DNA of 31,959 bases from a virus. Made by a program: the position numbers and the translations under genes. Position 1 is the stretch's first letter. Each line of letters begins with the position of its first letter. This document shows positions 13,284 through 20,269 of the stretch, one piece after another. A model generated the notes under the pieces. It had not been told where the DNA came from. It saw nothing but the letters and a program-made list of their open reading frames with translations, and made no database searches. The stretch lies in the IMG/VR virus record IMGVR_UViG_3300022602_000286, positions 1 through 31,959 of that record. One strand, written 5' to 3'.

Positions 13284-14753
13284 CTAGTTAAAGACTTTAA
13301 CACCATAATGGCGTTCAAAGTTGCGAGCATCTGCATGATCATTCACCATAGGCTGCCCTTTAATGTTTAGACTTGTGTTCAATAGCATAGGACATCCGGT
13401 TCTTGCATACCAAAGTTCTAAGAGTTCTCTAAAAGAACTTCCATCTTTTGGTACAGTCTGTACACGTGAACTTCCATCACGATGCACGATAGCAGGATAA
13501 CGCTCAGGATTCCTACAATGAGCGACGACTTGCATATACCTACTATTATGCCAACCATTAGGCATAATAAAATAGTCATCCACAAGCTCTTCAAGTATTG
13601 CTGGAGCAAAAGGTCTAAATTCTTGTCGTTGTTTAATTGCATTTACTTTGTCCTTAATATCTTCTCCTCGAGGATCGGCTAATAAACTTCTATTACCTAA
13701 AGCACGTGGTCCAAATTCTGCTGGTCCTCGGGCAACACCACATATTTTATTATCCTCTAAATATTCAACAATTTCTTCGTTAGTAACACGATATCCCATA
13801 TCATACCCTAAGAAATTATTGGACCAATCTGTATAATGTCTCCACTCGGGATTCTTTGCCAGAACTGCACCAATAGCCGACCCTGCATCTCCTGGATTTG
13901 GATATATCCATGTATTTGCAAAATATTTTCCTGTTAGTCTATTTGCCGAACAGTTTAGGGCACATCCTCCCATTAATACTAGATTTTTACTAGGAACCAT
14001 ACGTTTGGCTTTGATTAACAGACTTTCAAAAAAATCTTCGTAGATAGCCTGTGTAGTTGCCGCTATTTCAAAACTATCTTTTACGGTCAATTCTGGATGC
14101 CAGTCTTGCACTCCTCTGTGGCAATTTCTAATAAATTTTAGATTATCATAGTTGTCAATAAAATCATGACTCATGTCAAAATATAATTTTTTTGGATCCC
14201 CATAAGCTGCCATACCCATTAAGATGTACTCATCTTCGTTAGGTTTTAATCCCACACGCTGAGTCATAGCACTATAGAATAATCCAATACTATGTGGATA
14301 ACGTAGGCTCCATTTTTTCTTAAGTTTATTGCCTTTGGCTTCCCATATGGTGGCAGTATCCCACTCACCTATAGCATCTATAACTACTATACAAGCTTCA
14401 TTAAAATCACTTGTGAAGTAGCCGCCGGCCGCATGACTAAGATGATGATCTACATATTCAATAGGTGCATCGATTTCGTATCGAGCCATGTAAATGCCAA
14501 TATCGTTATCACGACCCTTCCATCCTTGGCCGGCATACCATTGTCTTAGAGTTTTAAGAAAAGGGCGTTCGTACCAGTAGATTTTTTCTGGAGCACCATA
14601 TCGTTTGGCAGCCATAACAAGTTCTTTACAGAGGTTTCTGTCATTTTTTTGACCGCTATATCGCTCGCTATGACTGGCAAATACTAGTTTTTCATCTAGA
14701 AATACCGCTATAGCCGCGTCGTGACTGTTGCCAGATATTCCCCAACTGATCAT
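13284..14753 (-). CDS. Carbamoyltransferase, NodU/CmcH family
   Basis: A 489-residue member of the carbamoyltransferase family that moves a carbamoyl group from carbamoyl phosphate, through carbamoyl-AMP, to a hydroxyl of a sugar or small molecule. Visible family marks are GNSHDAAIA at 8-16, VDHHLSHAA at 101-109, NEDEYILMGMAAYG at 172-185, MGGCALNCSANR near 263-274 and the C-terminal-domain signature EFGPRALGNRSLLADPR near 347-363. The end LLNTSLNIKGQPMVN is also typical. The gene sits between primase and helicase and overlaps the preceding 38-residue ORF as ATGA. The acceptor is unknown; virion glycans, modified nucleotides and host metabolites are all possible. Confidence 0.9.
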   Translation of the reverse strand: MISWGISGNSHDAAIAVFLDEKLVFASHSERYSGQKNDRNLCKELVMAAKRYGAPEKIYWYERPFLKTLRQWYAGQGWKGRDNDIGIYMARYEIDAPIEYVDHHLSHAAGGYFTSDFNEACIVVIDAIGEWDTATIWEAKGNKLKKKWSLRYPHSIGLFYSAMTQRVGLKPNEDEYILMGMAAYGDPKKLYFDMSHDFIDNYDNLKFIRNCHRGVQDWHPELTVKDSFEIAATTQAIYEDFFESLLIKAKRMVPSKNLVLMGGCALNCSANRLTGKYFANTWIYPNPGDAGSAIGAVLAKNPEWRHYTDWSNNFLGYDMGYRVTNEEIVEYLEDNKICGVARGPAEFGPRALGNRSLLADPRGEDIKDKVNAIKQRQEFRPFAPAILEELVDDYFIMPNGWHNSRYMQVVAHCRNPERYPAIVHRDGSSRVQTVPKDGSSFRELLELWYARTGCPMLLNTSLNIKGQPMVNDHADARNFERHYGVKVFN

Positions 14754-14866
14754 TTATAAATGAACGGATCCCGTTCCCTCAATTCTTTTAGACGTTTTTC
14801 AAAAGCTCTTTTTGACTTCCATTTATAATAAGGACTCAAAAGAAAATTAATTATTCGTTGAACCAT
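14750..14866 (-). CDS. Small basic protein ending DPFIYK (38 aa)
   Basis: ATG at 14866 reads MVQRIINFLLSPYYKWKSKR and continues with a Lys/Arg/Glu helix to the C-terminal RDPFIYK. The stop overlaps the carbamoyltransferase start (ATGA), and the start overlaps the last 16 nt of primase, so it is locked into a translationally coupled unit. GAG lies 10 nt upstream of the ATG. Bacterial carbamoyltransferases often have a small adjacent membrane protein (DUF5989) whose C-terminus, from memory, also has a PFIY-like end. Whether this is a distant counterpart is a guess. An accessory subunit of the carbamoyltransferase is the best inference. Confidence 0.6.
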   Translation of the reverse strand: MVQRIINFLLSPYYKWKSKRAFEKRLKELRERDPFIYK

Positions 14867-15816
14867 TTTTTTGTTCTCAGTTGTATTTTAAGATTGTTAG
14901 ATTCTTTGGCACTAACAATTAACCACATGGTTGCCAGTTTACCTAATTTTATAACAGCATCGTTAATGTCTTTGACACCTTCAGGCCAATCGGGCATACT
15001 TACACTCCAACCATATTCGAGGGCTTGCTCAACGGTGCGCGGACCTTCGTGATCCCTATCGGGAACTAAAACAATCTCTTTACCTAACTGTTTTAATAAG
15101 TAGTTTTGACTGTCCTTTATCTCAGCACCAAGAAGAGCACAGCCATCAATACTTAGTGCATCAAAGGGTCCTTCGCTTACAATCACGAACTCTCTATTAT
15201 CTAGTTGATTATCGAGATTAAACACATATCCCGGTTGTTGTTCACTCAAATATTTAGGTTGTGCGTCATTAATAGCACGAGCAGTCCAGCCTGCGATTTC
15301 GCCTTTGTATAAAAACGGAATAATTAGCCTGTTGCTAAAACCAACTTTCGGAGTCCAATAGAACGGAAAATCTTCGGGAAAAAGTCGTCTACTTACCATG
15401 TATTCTAGTACAGGTATAAGTTTTTCTGGAGGGTCGGCGAGCAATTCCGTGATAGCCGTACTATCGATAGGTAATGCACGAACATCAAATTTAGGAATGA
15501 TACTACGAACTTCTGCTGTATTATTTTGGTCTAATCTTAGTGCTTCTAATCTTAACTGATTAATAATGTCATCGGGAATATTGAGATCCCGCATGAATTT
15601 ATTCATCTTTTGACTGATATGCCTACCTGGTTGCCAACTGCATTTGAATCCACAGTTAAAACAATGATAACTAACAGCATCTCCACCGTTTACGATGAAT
15701 CCGCCACGTTGTCTTTTATCATCACAACAGATCGCATTGAAGCTAATCCAACCACTTGGAGTATGTTTACGCTTTCCAGGTAAAAATTGTAGTAATGTAT
15801 CCGCTATTAGGCTCAT
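14851..15816 (-). CDS. 61: DNA primase, T4 gp61 type
   Basis: A 321-residue primase that makes RNA primers for the lagging strand with gp41. The zinc-finger region has C30, C31, C52 and C55 (SYHCFNCGFKCSW). The Toprim core shows E215 in VSEGPFDALSIDG, D263 and D265 in VPDRDHEG (261-268) and the KDIND motif at 292-296. Length is close to T4 gp61 (342). I place the start at the ATG for MSLIADTLL because relatives begin similarly. A GTG five codons earlier (15831) is possible, and neither has a strong Shine-Dalgarno. The first zinc pair is the adjacent CC rather than a spaced CxxC, so zinc ligation may differ from T4. Confidence 0.9.
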   Translation of the reverse strand: MSLIADTLLQFLPGKRKHTPSGWISFNAICCDDKRQRGGFIVNGGDAVSYHCFNCGFKCSWQPGRHISQKMNKFMRDLNIPDDIINQLRLEALRLDQNNTAEVRSIIPKFDVRALPIDSTAITELLADPPEKLIPVLEYMVSRRLFPEDFPFYWTPKVGFSNRLIIPFLYKGEIAGWTARAINDAQPKYLSEQQPGYVFNLDNQLDNREFVIVSEGPFDALSIDGCALLGAEIKDSQNYLLKQLGKEIVLVPDRDHEGPRTVEQALEYGWSVSMPDWPEGVKDINDAVIKLGKLATMWLIVSAKESNNLKIQLRTKKWFNE

Positions 15817-15846
15817 GCCTAAGTATAACACGTTATTTGATTAAGA

Positions 15847-16701
15847 TCAACTGGTAATGGTAACTGTATTAACCGTTCCGTATGTAATACTAGGGTTTTG
15901 TTGGCTACCATATTGCCAAACATCTGGAAATTTCCAACTTACTCGCATGTAATTCCATTGGTTGCCATTTACAGGATTAATGGTTGGAATATTAGTAAAA
16001 CTCAATGTAGTTGTAGTAGCTATATTGTAAGTCATACTTTGTAATTGAGTAGCATTAAGAAATGATTCTACGCTTATAGTGCTATCTTCAGTGGCTTCCA
16101 CATAAATGACACCTATAAAGTTGGTTATAGCTACATCAAAACTTATAGCGGGTGTTGGATTAGCTTCATAAAATTTACACGGGATAGCGCTAGTATGGTT
16201 GATTACATTCCCCATGAAATTGATTTCACCTTGGAATCTATCATAGACAGTTTCACCTCTAAATTTAGGAAAAGCGTTACCTATTAATTGCATTTTACCA
16301 GCGGCGCTAAATCTACTGTCAGTATAAAATAGTATATCGTTTCCATTACTGTCAACAGCACTAACACTATAAGTCAAGTACTGATCGCTTAAATCTTCTA
16401 GATCAGCTTGTGGAATGGTTACAGTTGCAAGACCCTGGATAGACATGTTAGTCATATAGTAAGGACTGCTGTCTAATTCGTTACCGGCAGCATCCATAAC
16501 AGTAATACACAGATCTACGTACTGAGTTAGATCCAGACGTTTTTGGTCAGCATTTTGTATATCAAACTGTATAGTGTTGTCTATACCATTGTAAATTTTA
16601 ACTGTTTTTGCGTACACGATTGTGTTCTCCACGGTGAAGCCAGCCAAATCGGCAATTAGTATAACTCTATTAGGATATAAATAACTTTGAACTTTTTGCA
16701 T
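15847..16701 (-). CDS. Virion structural protein, baseplate/fibre-like N-terminus (284 aa)
   Basis: The N-terminus YPNRVILIADLAGFTVENTI, then VYAKTVKIYNGIDNTIQFDI, resembles the N-terminal beta domain of phage upper-baseplate and fibre-anchoring proteins. The middle (about 130-170) has SRFSAAGKMQLIGNAFPKFR. The C-terminal half is a Thr/Asn-rich beta region. No catalytic motif is visible. The start is the ATG at 16701 (a TTG two codons upstream is less likely), with AAAGG upstream. It has its own late promoter, CATAAATA at 16721-16728, whose transcript would run on into primase. It is a lone structural gene between replication genes. Confidence 0.7.
   Translation of the reverse strand: MQKVQSYLYPNRVILIADLAGFTVENTIVYAKTVKIYNGIDNTIQFDIQNADQKRLDLTQYVDLCITVMDAAGNELDSSPYYMTNMSIQGLATVTIPQADLEDLSDQYLTYSVSAVDSNGNDILFYTDSRFSAAGKMQLIGNAFPKFRGETVYDRFQGEINFMGNVINHTSAIPCKFYEANPTPAISFDVAITNFIGVIYVEATEDSTISVESFLNATQLQSMTYNIATTTTLSFTNIPTINPVNGNQWNYMRVSWKFPDVWQYGSQQNPSITYGTVNTVTITS
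16676..16683 (+). promoter_or_regulatory. T4-type late promoter TATAAATA (exact), plus strand
   Basis: Exact consensus within the first codons of the minus-strand structural gene, pointing to the ATG at 16726. The expected start near 16689 gives a leader of about 37 nt. Confidence 0.75.
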
Positions 16702-16720
16702 TGGCAAGGACCTTTAATAG

Positions 16721-16728
16721 TATTTATG
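16721..16728 (-). promoter_or_regulatory. T4-type late promoter core CATAAATA, minus strand
   Basis: It overlaps the start codon of the plus-strand gene (ATG 16726-16728) and drives the structural gene at 16701 with a leader of about 14 nt. With the promoter at 16676 it forms a face-to-face pair. Confidence 0.75.
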
Positions 16729-17100
16729 GCAAAATTAAGAGACGATATAGAACAAAATTTACCTTTCATAAGTGTAATTAACTACGGCGATCAAGAGTAT
16801 GTTGGTATCATTATTAATCAGGATCAGTTTGTAACTAGCTTCTATGATCTTAATTCTGTTAAAACTCCTGAAGAAAGGACTAGATTCTTAGAAATAGGAG
16901 AAATTTGGTGGTGGGAGTCAAATCGCCAGTTTCCTATCAATGTTTTTTGCAAGGACGATATACATCCGTTTGCCTATGCTATAAAAACATTCAACAGTAA
17001 AGATACCCGTGTAATTCTTGGACCTGTTGTAAATTTGATGAACTTAACACTTAAACGAGTAAAACGTAAAAGTGTACAACTACTTCGCAAACCTCGTTAA
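16726..17100 (+). CDS. Conserved T4-like phage protein, unknown function (124 aa)
   Basis: The start is the ATG at 16726 (MAKLRDDIEQNLPFISVINY); a TTG 13 codons upstream would begin before the expected transcript start. Other recognisable stretches are EIGEIWWWESNRQFPINVF near 64-82 and the basic C-terminus NLTLKRVKRKSVQLLRKP. I recall proteins with these features across T4-like phages, annotated as hypothetical. It is the only plus-strand gene in the right 28 kb, and it is likely late. Its stop overlaps the convergent DnaE-like gene by 4 bp, and no terminator separates them. Confidence 0.75.
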   Translation: MAKLRDDIEQNLPFISVINYGDQEYVGIIINQDQFVTSFYDLNSVKTPEERTRFLEIGEIWWWESNRQFPINVFCKDDIHPFAYAIKTFNSKDTRVILGPVVNLMNLTLKRVKRKSVQLLRKPR

Positions 17101-17666
17101 CTATATTCGTAGCTAACTTTTTCACAGATTAAATTCATCTGTACTACAATCACATGTGCATAGGCAATAGCATGTGCTTTCTTAAAATAGTATTCGTCAG
17201 TCGTCGGCTTGACCCATATCTCGTCGAATACGTCGTTCCAGCTCTTTCCTAACAAGTGTCGTTTTGCTGGTCGAATTATCGCTATACACGCCGCGAGCTC
17301 TTCGATACTTTTCGGTTTCATCTGCCTCAATACGTTCCCGTGTCCGTTCACGTGAAAAAGTAGATTTGAGAATTCGTCCTGTTCCAATAGGTCCCATAGT
17401 GGTTCTGTCTCCATTAATTGCGTTAGGTGTTCTTTATTACGAACTCCTTCATAAACATTTACATTTAGAAAATCTATCTTAAAATAGCCTCTTTCTTCTG
17501 CTTCCTGATAATTTAGTGTACTTATTCCTGTAATAGGATTGTGCGGAATACTAGTACAATATATACCAGTGTTGTGTTTTTTAGAAGTATCAAGTGATGC
17601 ATCAATGTGTTTTAGCACACTCAATGCTCGTGTGCGATCCGCAAAGTCGATATCGATATCAGGCAT
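17097..17666 (-). CDS. Miniature DnaE (Pol III alpha)-like protein (189 aa)
   Basis: The protein begins MPDIDIDF, the signature of bacterial replicative polymerase DnaE, in which two aspartates bind metal (here D5 and D7). It then has GYFKIDFLNV (60-69), matching DnaE KFDFLGL with the third catalytic aspartate (D65). IEELAACIAIIRPAK (121-135) matches the DnaE fingers motif, and FKKAHAIAYAHVIVVQMNLI (161-180) matches the KSHAAAYALVSYQT region. All four motifs are in DnaE order but squeezed into 189 residues. The PHP domain, OB fold, tau-binding part and most of palm and fingers are missing. The start overlaps the upstream stop as TAATG. It may be a minimal nucleotidyltransferase or a non-catalytic remnant. 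I recall similar uncharacterised proteins in T4-like cyanophages. Confidence 0.75.
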   Translation of the reverse strand: MPDIDIDFADRTRALSVLKHIDASLDTSKKHNTGIYCTSIPHNPITGISTLNYQEAEERGYFKIDFLNVNVYEGVRNKEHLTQLMETEPLWDLLEQDEFSNLLFHVNGHGNVLRQMKPKSIEELAACIAIIRPAKRHLLGKSWNDVFDEIWVKPTTDEYYFKKAHAIAYAHVIVVQMNLICEKVSYEYS

Positions 17667-18361
17667 TATATATTGGATTCCTTAATAACTTCTTTTACAA
17701 ATGATACATCGTCTGGTAACTTCTTAAATTTAGCTACCCAGAATTTTGGATCAATAACTGTTTGTATATGATTCAATTGTTCGTCGCTAAATTTTTGTAG
17801 CATAGCTTTGCCATTGACACTATTCAATATTAACCAAGGACTAATTTTTCCATCTTTAATATCATAACAAGCACGACTTAGACTAACATATAAAAAATAA
17901 TGATTCCACTGAGATTCGTGATCATCTGCCCATAGCATCATCGTACTGATCGATCTTTGGAGTGCGATTTCGACGGGTTCTTTTCTGATAAGTTCGAAAA
18001 CGTATTGTTCGTAGAGTTCGTCTCGGCACCAGTGATCGAGTTTGACACCAGAGGTGACAACATAGTCGATAAATTTTTCCGGGTAGAGAGGATTAACATT
18101 ACTGACAAAACTGCCAAACTTAACAAAAGCATTATAGTAACTACTTTTACAAAAATCTTCATAAGTTTTATCCTGTTTACTATTAGGCTGGGCTATCTTA
18201 TAGAATTTCTGAAATGTATCAAACCCTAATATTACGTGTTTTTCAGTTTTTGCAAGAGCTCGTCTTTTTTGTTCGCATACATGTACAAACAAAGTTTTTT
18301 CCTGCATAAAACCTTTGTTACAATATCCGCAAGAGTATGGCTGAGATACTAAACTCATCAT
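17666..18361 (-). CDS. Zinc-finger-containing conserved phage protein (231 aa)
   Basis: The N-terminus holds CGYC (C11, C14) and HVC (H27, C29), spaced like a small C2HC zinc finger, followed by a basic KRR stretch. The rest is helical, with motifs such as YNAFVKFGSFVSNVNPLYPE and KISPWLILNSVNGKAML. There is no known catalytic pattern. The spacing suggests DNA or RNA binding by the N-terminus. It overlaps the 160-residue gene upstream (ATGA-type) and the DnaE-like gene downstream (TAATG), forming a coupled group that probably works together in replication or repair. Confidence 0.75.
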   Translation of the reverse strand: MMSLVSQPYSCGYCNKGFMQEKTLFVHVCEQKRRALAKTEKHVILGFDTFQKFYKIAQPNSKQDKTYEDFCKSSYYNAFVKFGSFVSNVNPLYPEKFIDYVVTSGVKLDHWCRDELYEQYVFELIRKEPVEIALQRSISTMMLWADDHESQWNHYFLYVSLSRACYDIKDGKISPWLILNSVNGKAMLQKFSDEQLNHIQTVIDPKFWVAKFKKLPDDVSFVKEVIKESNI

Positions 18362-18840
18362 TTTAATTTTTTAGCAATAGTAGCTTCGTCCATGCCGTAC
18401 GCCCGAGCAAGTTCTTTTAATTCTTTGTCTGTACTTATGCGACTCAATACCGCAATCTCATCTTGTTTTTTGTTTGGGTATATTTCTTCTAAAAATTTTA
18501 TTTTCTTTGAATTAGAACCTGTACGTTTTTTATGACCAATCCAATCATGCCAAAATACTTTTTTGCCATTATAACTACACATACATAGTAATAACCACAT
18601 GAGCTTAGGATGTTTTTGTAAACTGTTCCAGTGTTTATTAAAATATTCGTTGACAGTTAAAACAAAATGTTCTTGTACTTCTCTTTTTTGATTAGCTACA
18701 CTACTGATATATCTGTTAAGAATAAAATATTCGTTTTTAAGTGCCTTTTGTTGTTCTAAAGTCATGGCATCCCACAGCTCTCGGACATTTTGGTCCACAG
18801 CCGCTAGTTTTTCTTTTAGTTCGACTTTATCATCACTCAT
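18358..18840 (-). CDS. Conserved hypothetical phage protein (160 aa)
   Basis: A helical, basic protein with recognisable stretches RELWDAMTLEQQKALKNEYF, LNRYISSV, KHPKLMWLLLCMCSYNGKK and KIKFLEEIYPNKKQDEI. I recall similar hypothetical proteins in T4-like cyanophages but know of no function. The last 30 residues (RISTDKELKELARAYGMDEA) look like a helix-turn-helix-type bundle. It overlaps both neighbours by a few bases, so it is part of the coupled replication-side gene chain. Confidence 0.7.
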   Translation of the reverse strand: MSDDKVELKEKLAAVDQNVRELWDAMTLEQQKALKNEYFILNRYISSVANQKREVQEHFVLTVNEYFNKHWNSLQKHPKLMWLLLCMCSYNGKKVFWHDWIGHKKRTGSNSKKIKFLEEIYPNKKQDEIAVLSRISTDKELKELARAYGMDEATIAKKLK

Positions 18841-19129
18841 AGCGTTCTTTACTTAATTTGTATATCATTATAGCACGATCCAAGGCTTTTTGTAAAGTAA
18901 TATTGGTCTTAGCTTCTCTCCGAATTTGACCCCACATCTGATCGTCTCGAATCTCATCAATTAATGTACGACTGTCGATTTTCCGACCATCAAATCGTTT
19001 TGCTTCTTCAGGGTCGTAGTCCCAACCTATTGCTTGTCTAGTGCTTGGATCAGCGCCGAATTCTCTAGCATACGTAGTATTACCGTTACGTTCGTAGATA
19101 TATTTTACACCTGGTTTAAGATTGCCCAT
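18833..19129 (-). CDS. Conserved hypothetical phage protein (98 aa)
   Basis: It begins MGNLKPGVKYIYERNGNTTY with AREFGADPSTRQAIGWDYDP following, a pattern I associate with a small protein widespread in T4-like phages. The C-terminal half is helical (TNITLQKALDRAIMIYKLSK). GAGGA is spaced 8 nt from the ATG, and the start lies inside the oxygenase gene upstream. No function is known. A role in DNA metabolism is suggested only by its place in the replication chain. Confidence 0.7.
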   Translation of the reverse strand: MGNLKPGVKYIYERNGNTTYAREFGADPSTRQAIGWDYDPEEAKRFDGRKIDSRTLIDEIRDDQMWGQIRREAKTNITLQKALDRAIMIYKLSKERYE

Positions 19130-19760
19130 TCGTCAATTCCTCACGAGGTACTAGTCTAGCATCAAATGCCAATACCGTGCGATTTCCCTTGCCCTTCCAC
19201 GGATAAACTGTGTGAGGTAAATGACTAGGAAACAAAATCACTGCACCCGGTTCTGGCTTGAATTTCCAAACATCATTCATTATAAACTTACTAATATCTT
19301 TAGTCTGTGGCATTCTAAACAAAATTTGGCAATCGCTAGGCTGACTGTTTTCTGCTAATTCAGGAACTGTAATATAAATGTTACCACTAATATTACCTAA
19401 CGGGTGAGTATGCATTTCTTGATAATCGCCTTCGTATTGTCGTATTGTCCAGGCACTAACAATTTGAGGTTTGACTAGTTTTAATTCTTCTACACCCGAT
19501 TGTGCAGTAACAAGTTCTATATAACCTTGGCAAATTGATTCGAGCCATTTAACTAACCAAGTTACATCCAAATCAATTGTATTAGGAAAAACTTGTATCT
19601 GTTGACCACCACGAATACTAATAAAAGGATTATCTGCATCATTCAGTTCTGGATGGGAATGTAGTTGTTCCATTAGCCCATAGATCTGACTAAATTCTGA
19701 ATGAGGAACTTGATCTATGGCTAATATTGTAGGTTGAAAATATGCTACTTTTAATGTCAT
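19116..19760 (-). CDS. 2OG-Fe(II) oxygenase, phage type with HxH motif
   Basis: A 214-residue protein of the 2OG-Fe(II) oxygenase class often annotated as TIGR02466/2OG-FeII_Oxy_5 in phages. Visible marks are EMHTHPLGNISGNIYITVPE (H117, H119), the distal histidine in LFPSHLPHTVYPW (H183) and R194 in GNRTVLAFDAR as the candidate 2OG ligand. The usual HxD is HxH here, which is common in this subfamily. The substrate is unknown. It overlaps the upstream 168-residue gene as ATGA. It is unlike the oxygenase at 3288 in sequence, so the phage carries two separate types. Confidence 0.85.
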   Translation of the reverse strand: MTLKVAYFQPTILAIDQVPHSEFSQIYGLMEQLHSHPELNDADNPFISIRGGQQIQVFPNTIDLDVTWLVKWLESICQGYIELVTAQSGVEELKLVKPQIVSAWTIRQYEGDYQEMHTHPLGNISGNIYITVPELAENSQPSDCQILFRMPQTKDISKFIMNDVWKFKPEPGAVILFPSHLPHTVYPWKGKGNRTVLAFDARLVPREELTNGQS

Positions 19761-20263
19761 AATATTTTATCCAATTGAATTATTTCATTTTGTTTGCTGA
19801 TCTCTTTTACAAAATACGCACAATCTGGTTTACTTCCGTTATGCAGTGGGGTTGCAAGTAATTGCCCGTTTTTCATTTTAGGAAAATACCATTTAACATC
19901 ATTATAAAAATTTACAATTTCTATTTTCTTAAATTCTATTCTAAAACTACTCAACGGATTAAAAATTAATGCTTCAAACCCTCGATCGTTCAAACTAGTC
20001 AAAGGTAAAATTTCAATGTCGCAAGCACTGGACCTATCGCCGACAGCAATGCACCAATCAATGGGCATAACTACTTCATCTTCGCCAATCCTTAATACCA
20101 TTGCTGGTGCATTAAAACTTTCCAAGAAAATAAGTGGCATGAAAAAGAAATCAGGTTCGGCAGGATTGCTATTATCTAAAACTGCAAACCTGGTGTTTTC
20201 GTCCACCTCATCTGGTAAATTGTTTAATGAAAATGTCTTGTTATCTAACGTTAATATCTGCAT
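19757..20263 (-). CDS. Conserved hypothetical phage protein (168 aa)
   Basis: Recognisable stretches are DFFFMPLIFLESFNAPAMVL, VVMPIDWCIAVGD, ILPLTSLNDRGFEALIFNPL and VKWYFPKMKNGQLLATPL. I recall the same arrangement in hypothetical proteins of T4-like marine phages. It is mostly beta-structured, with no cofactor or catalytic signature. It starts at an ATG with AAGGA 3 nt upstream, 6 nt after uvsW, and overlaps the oxygenase. Function is unknown. Confidence 0.7.
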   Translation of the reverse strand: MQILTLDNKTFSLNNLPDEVDENTRFAVLDNSNPAEPDFFFMPLIFLESFNAPAMVLRIGEDEVVMPIDWCIAVGDRSSACDIEILPLTSLNDRGFEALIFNPLSSFRIEFKKIEIVNFYNDVKWYFPKMKNGQLLATPLHNGSKPDCAYFVKEISKQNEIIQLDKIL

Positions 20264-20269
20264 GATTCC

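Noticed and set aside
16687-16725. N-terminal extension of the plus-strand gene from a TTG
   Set aside because: The expected transcript start (about 16689) lies within this codon, and the family N-terminus fits the ATG at 16726.
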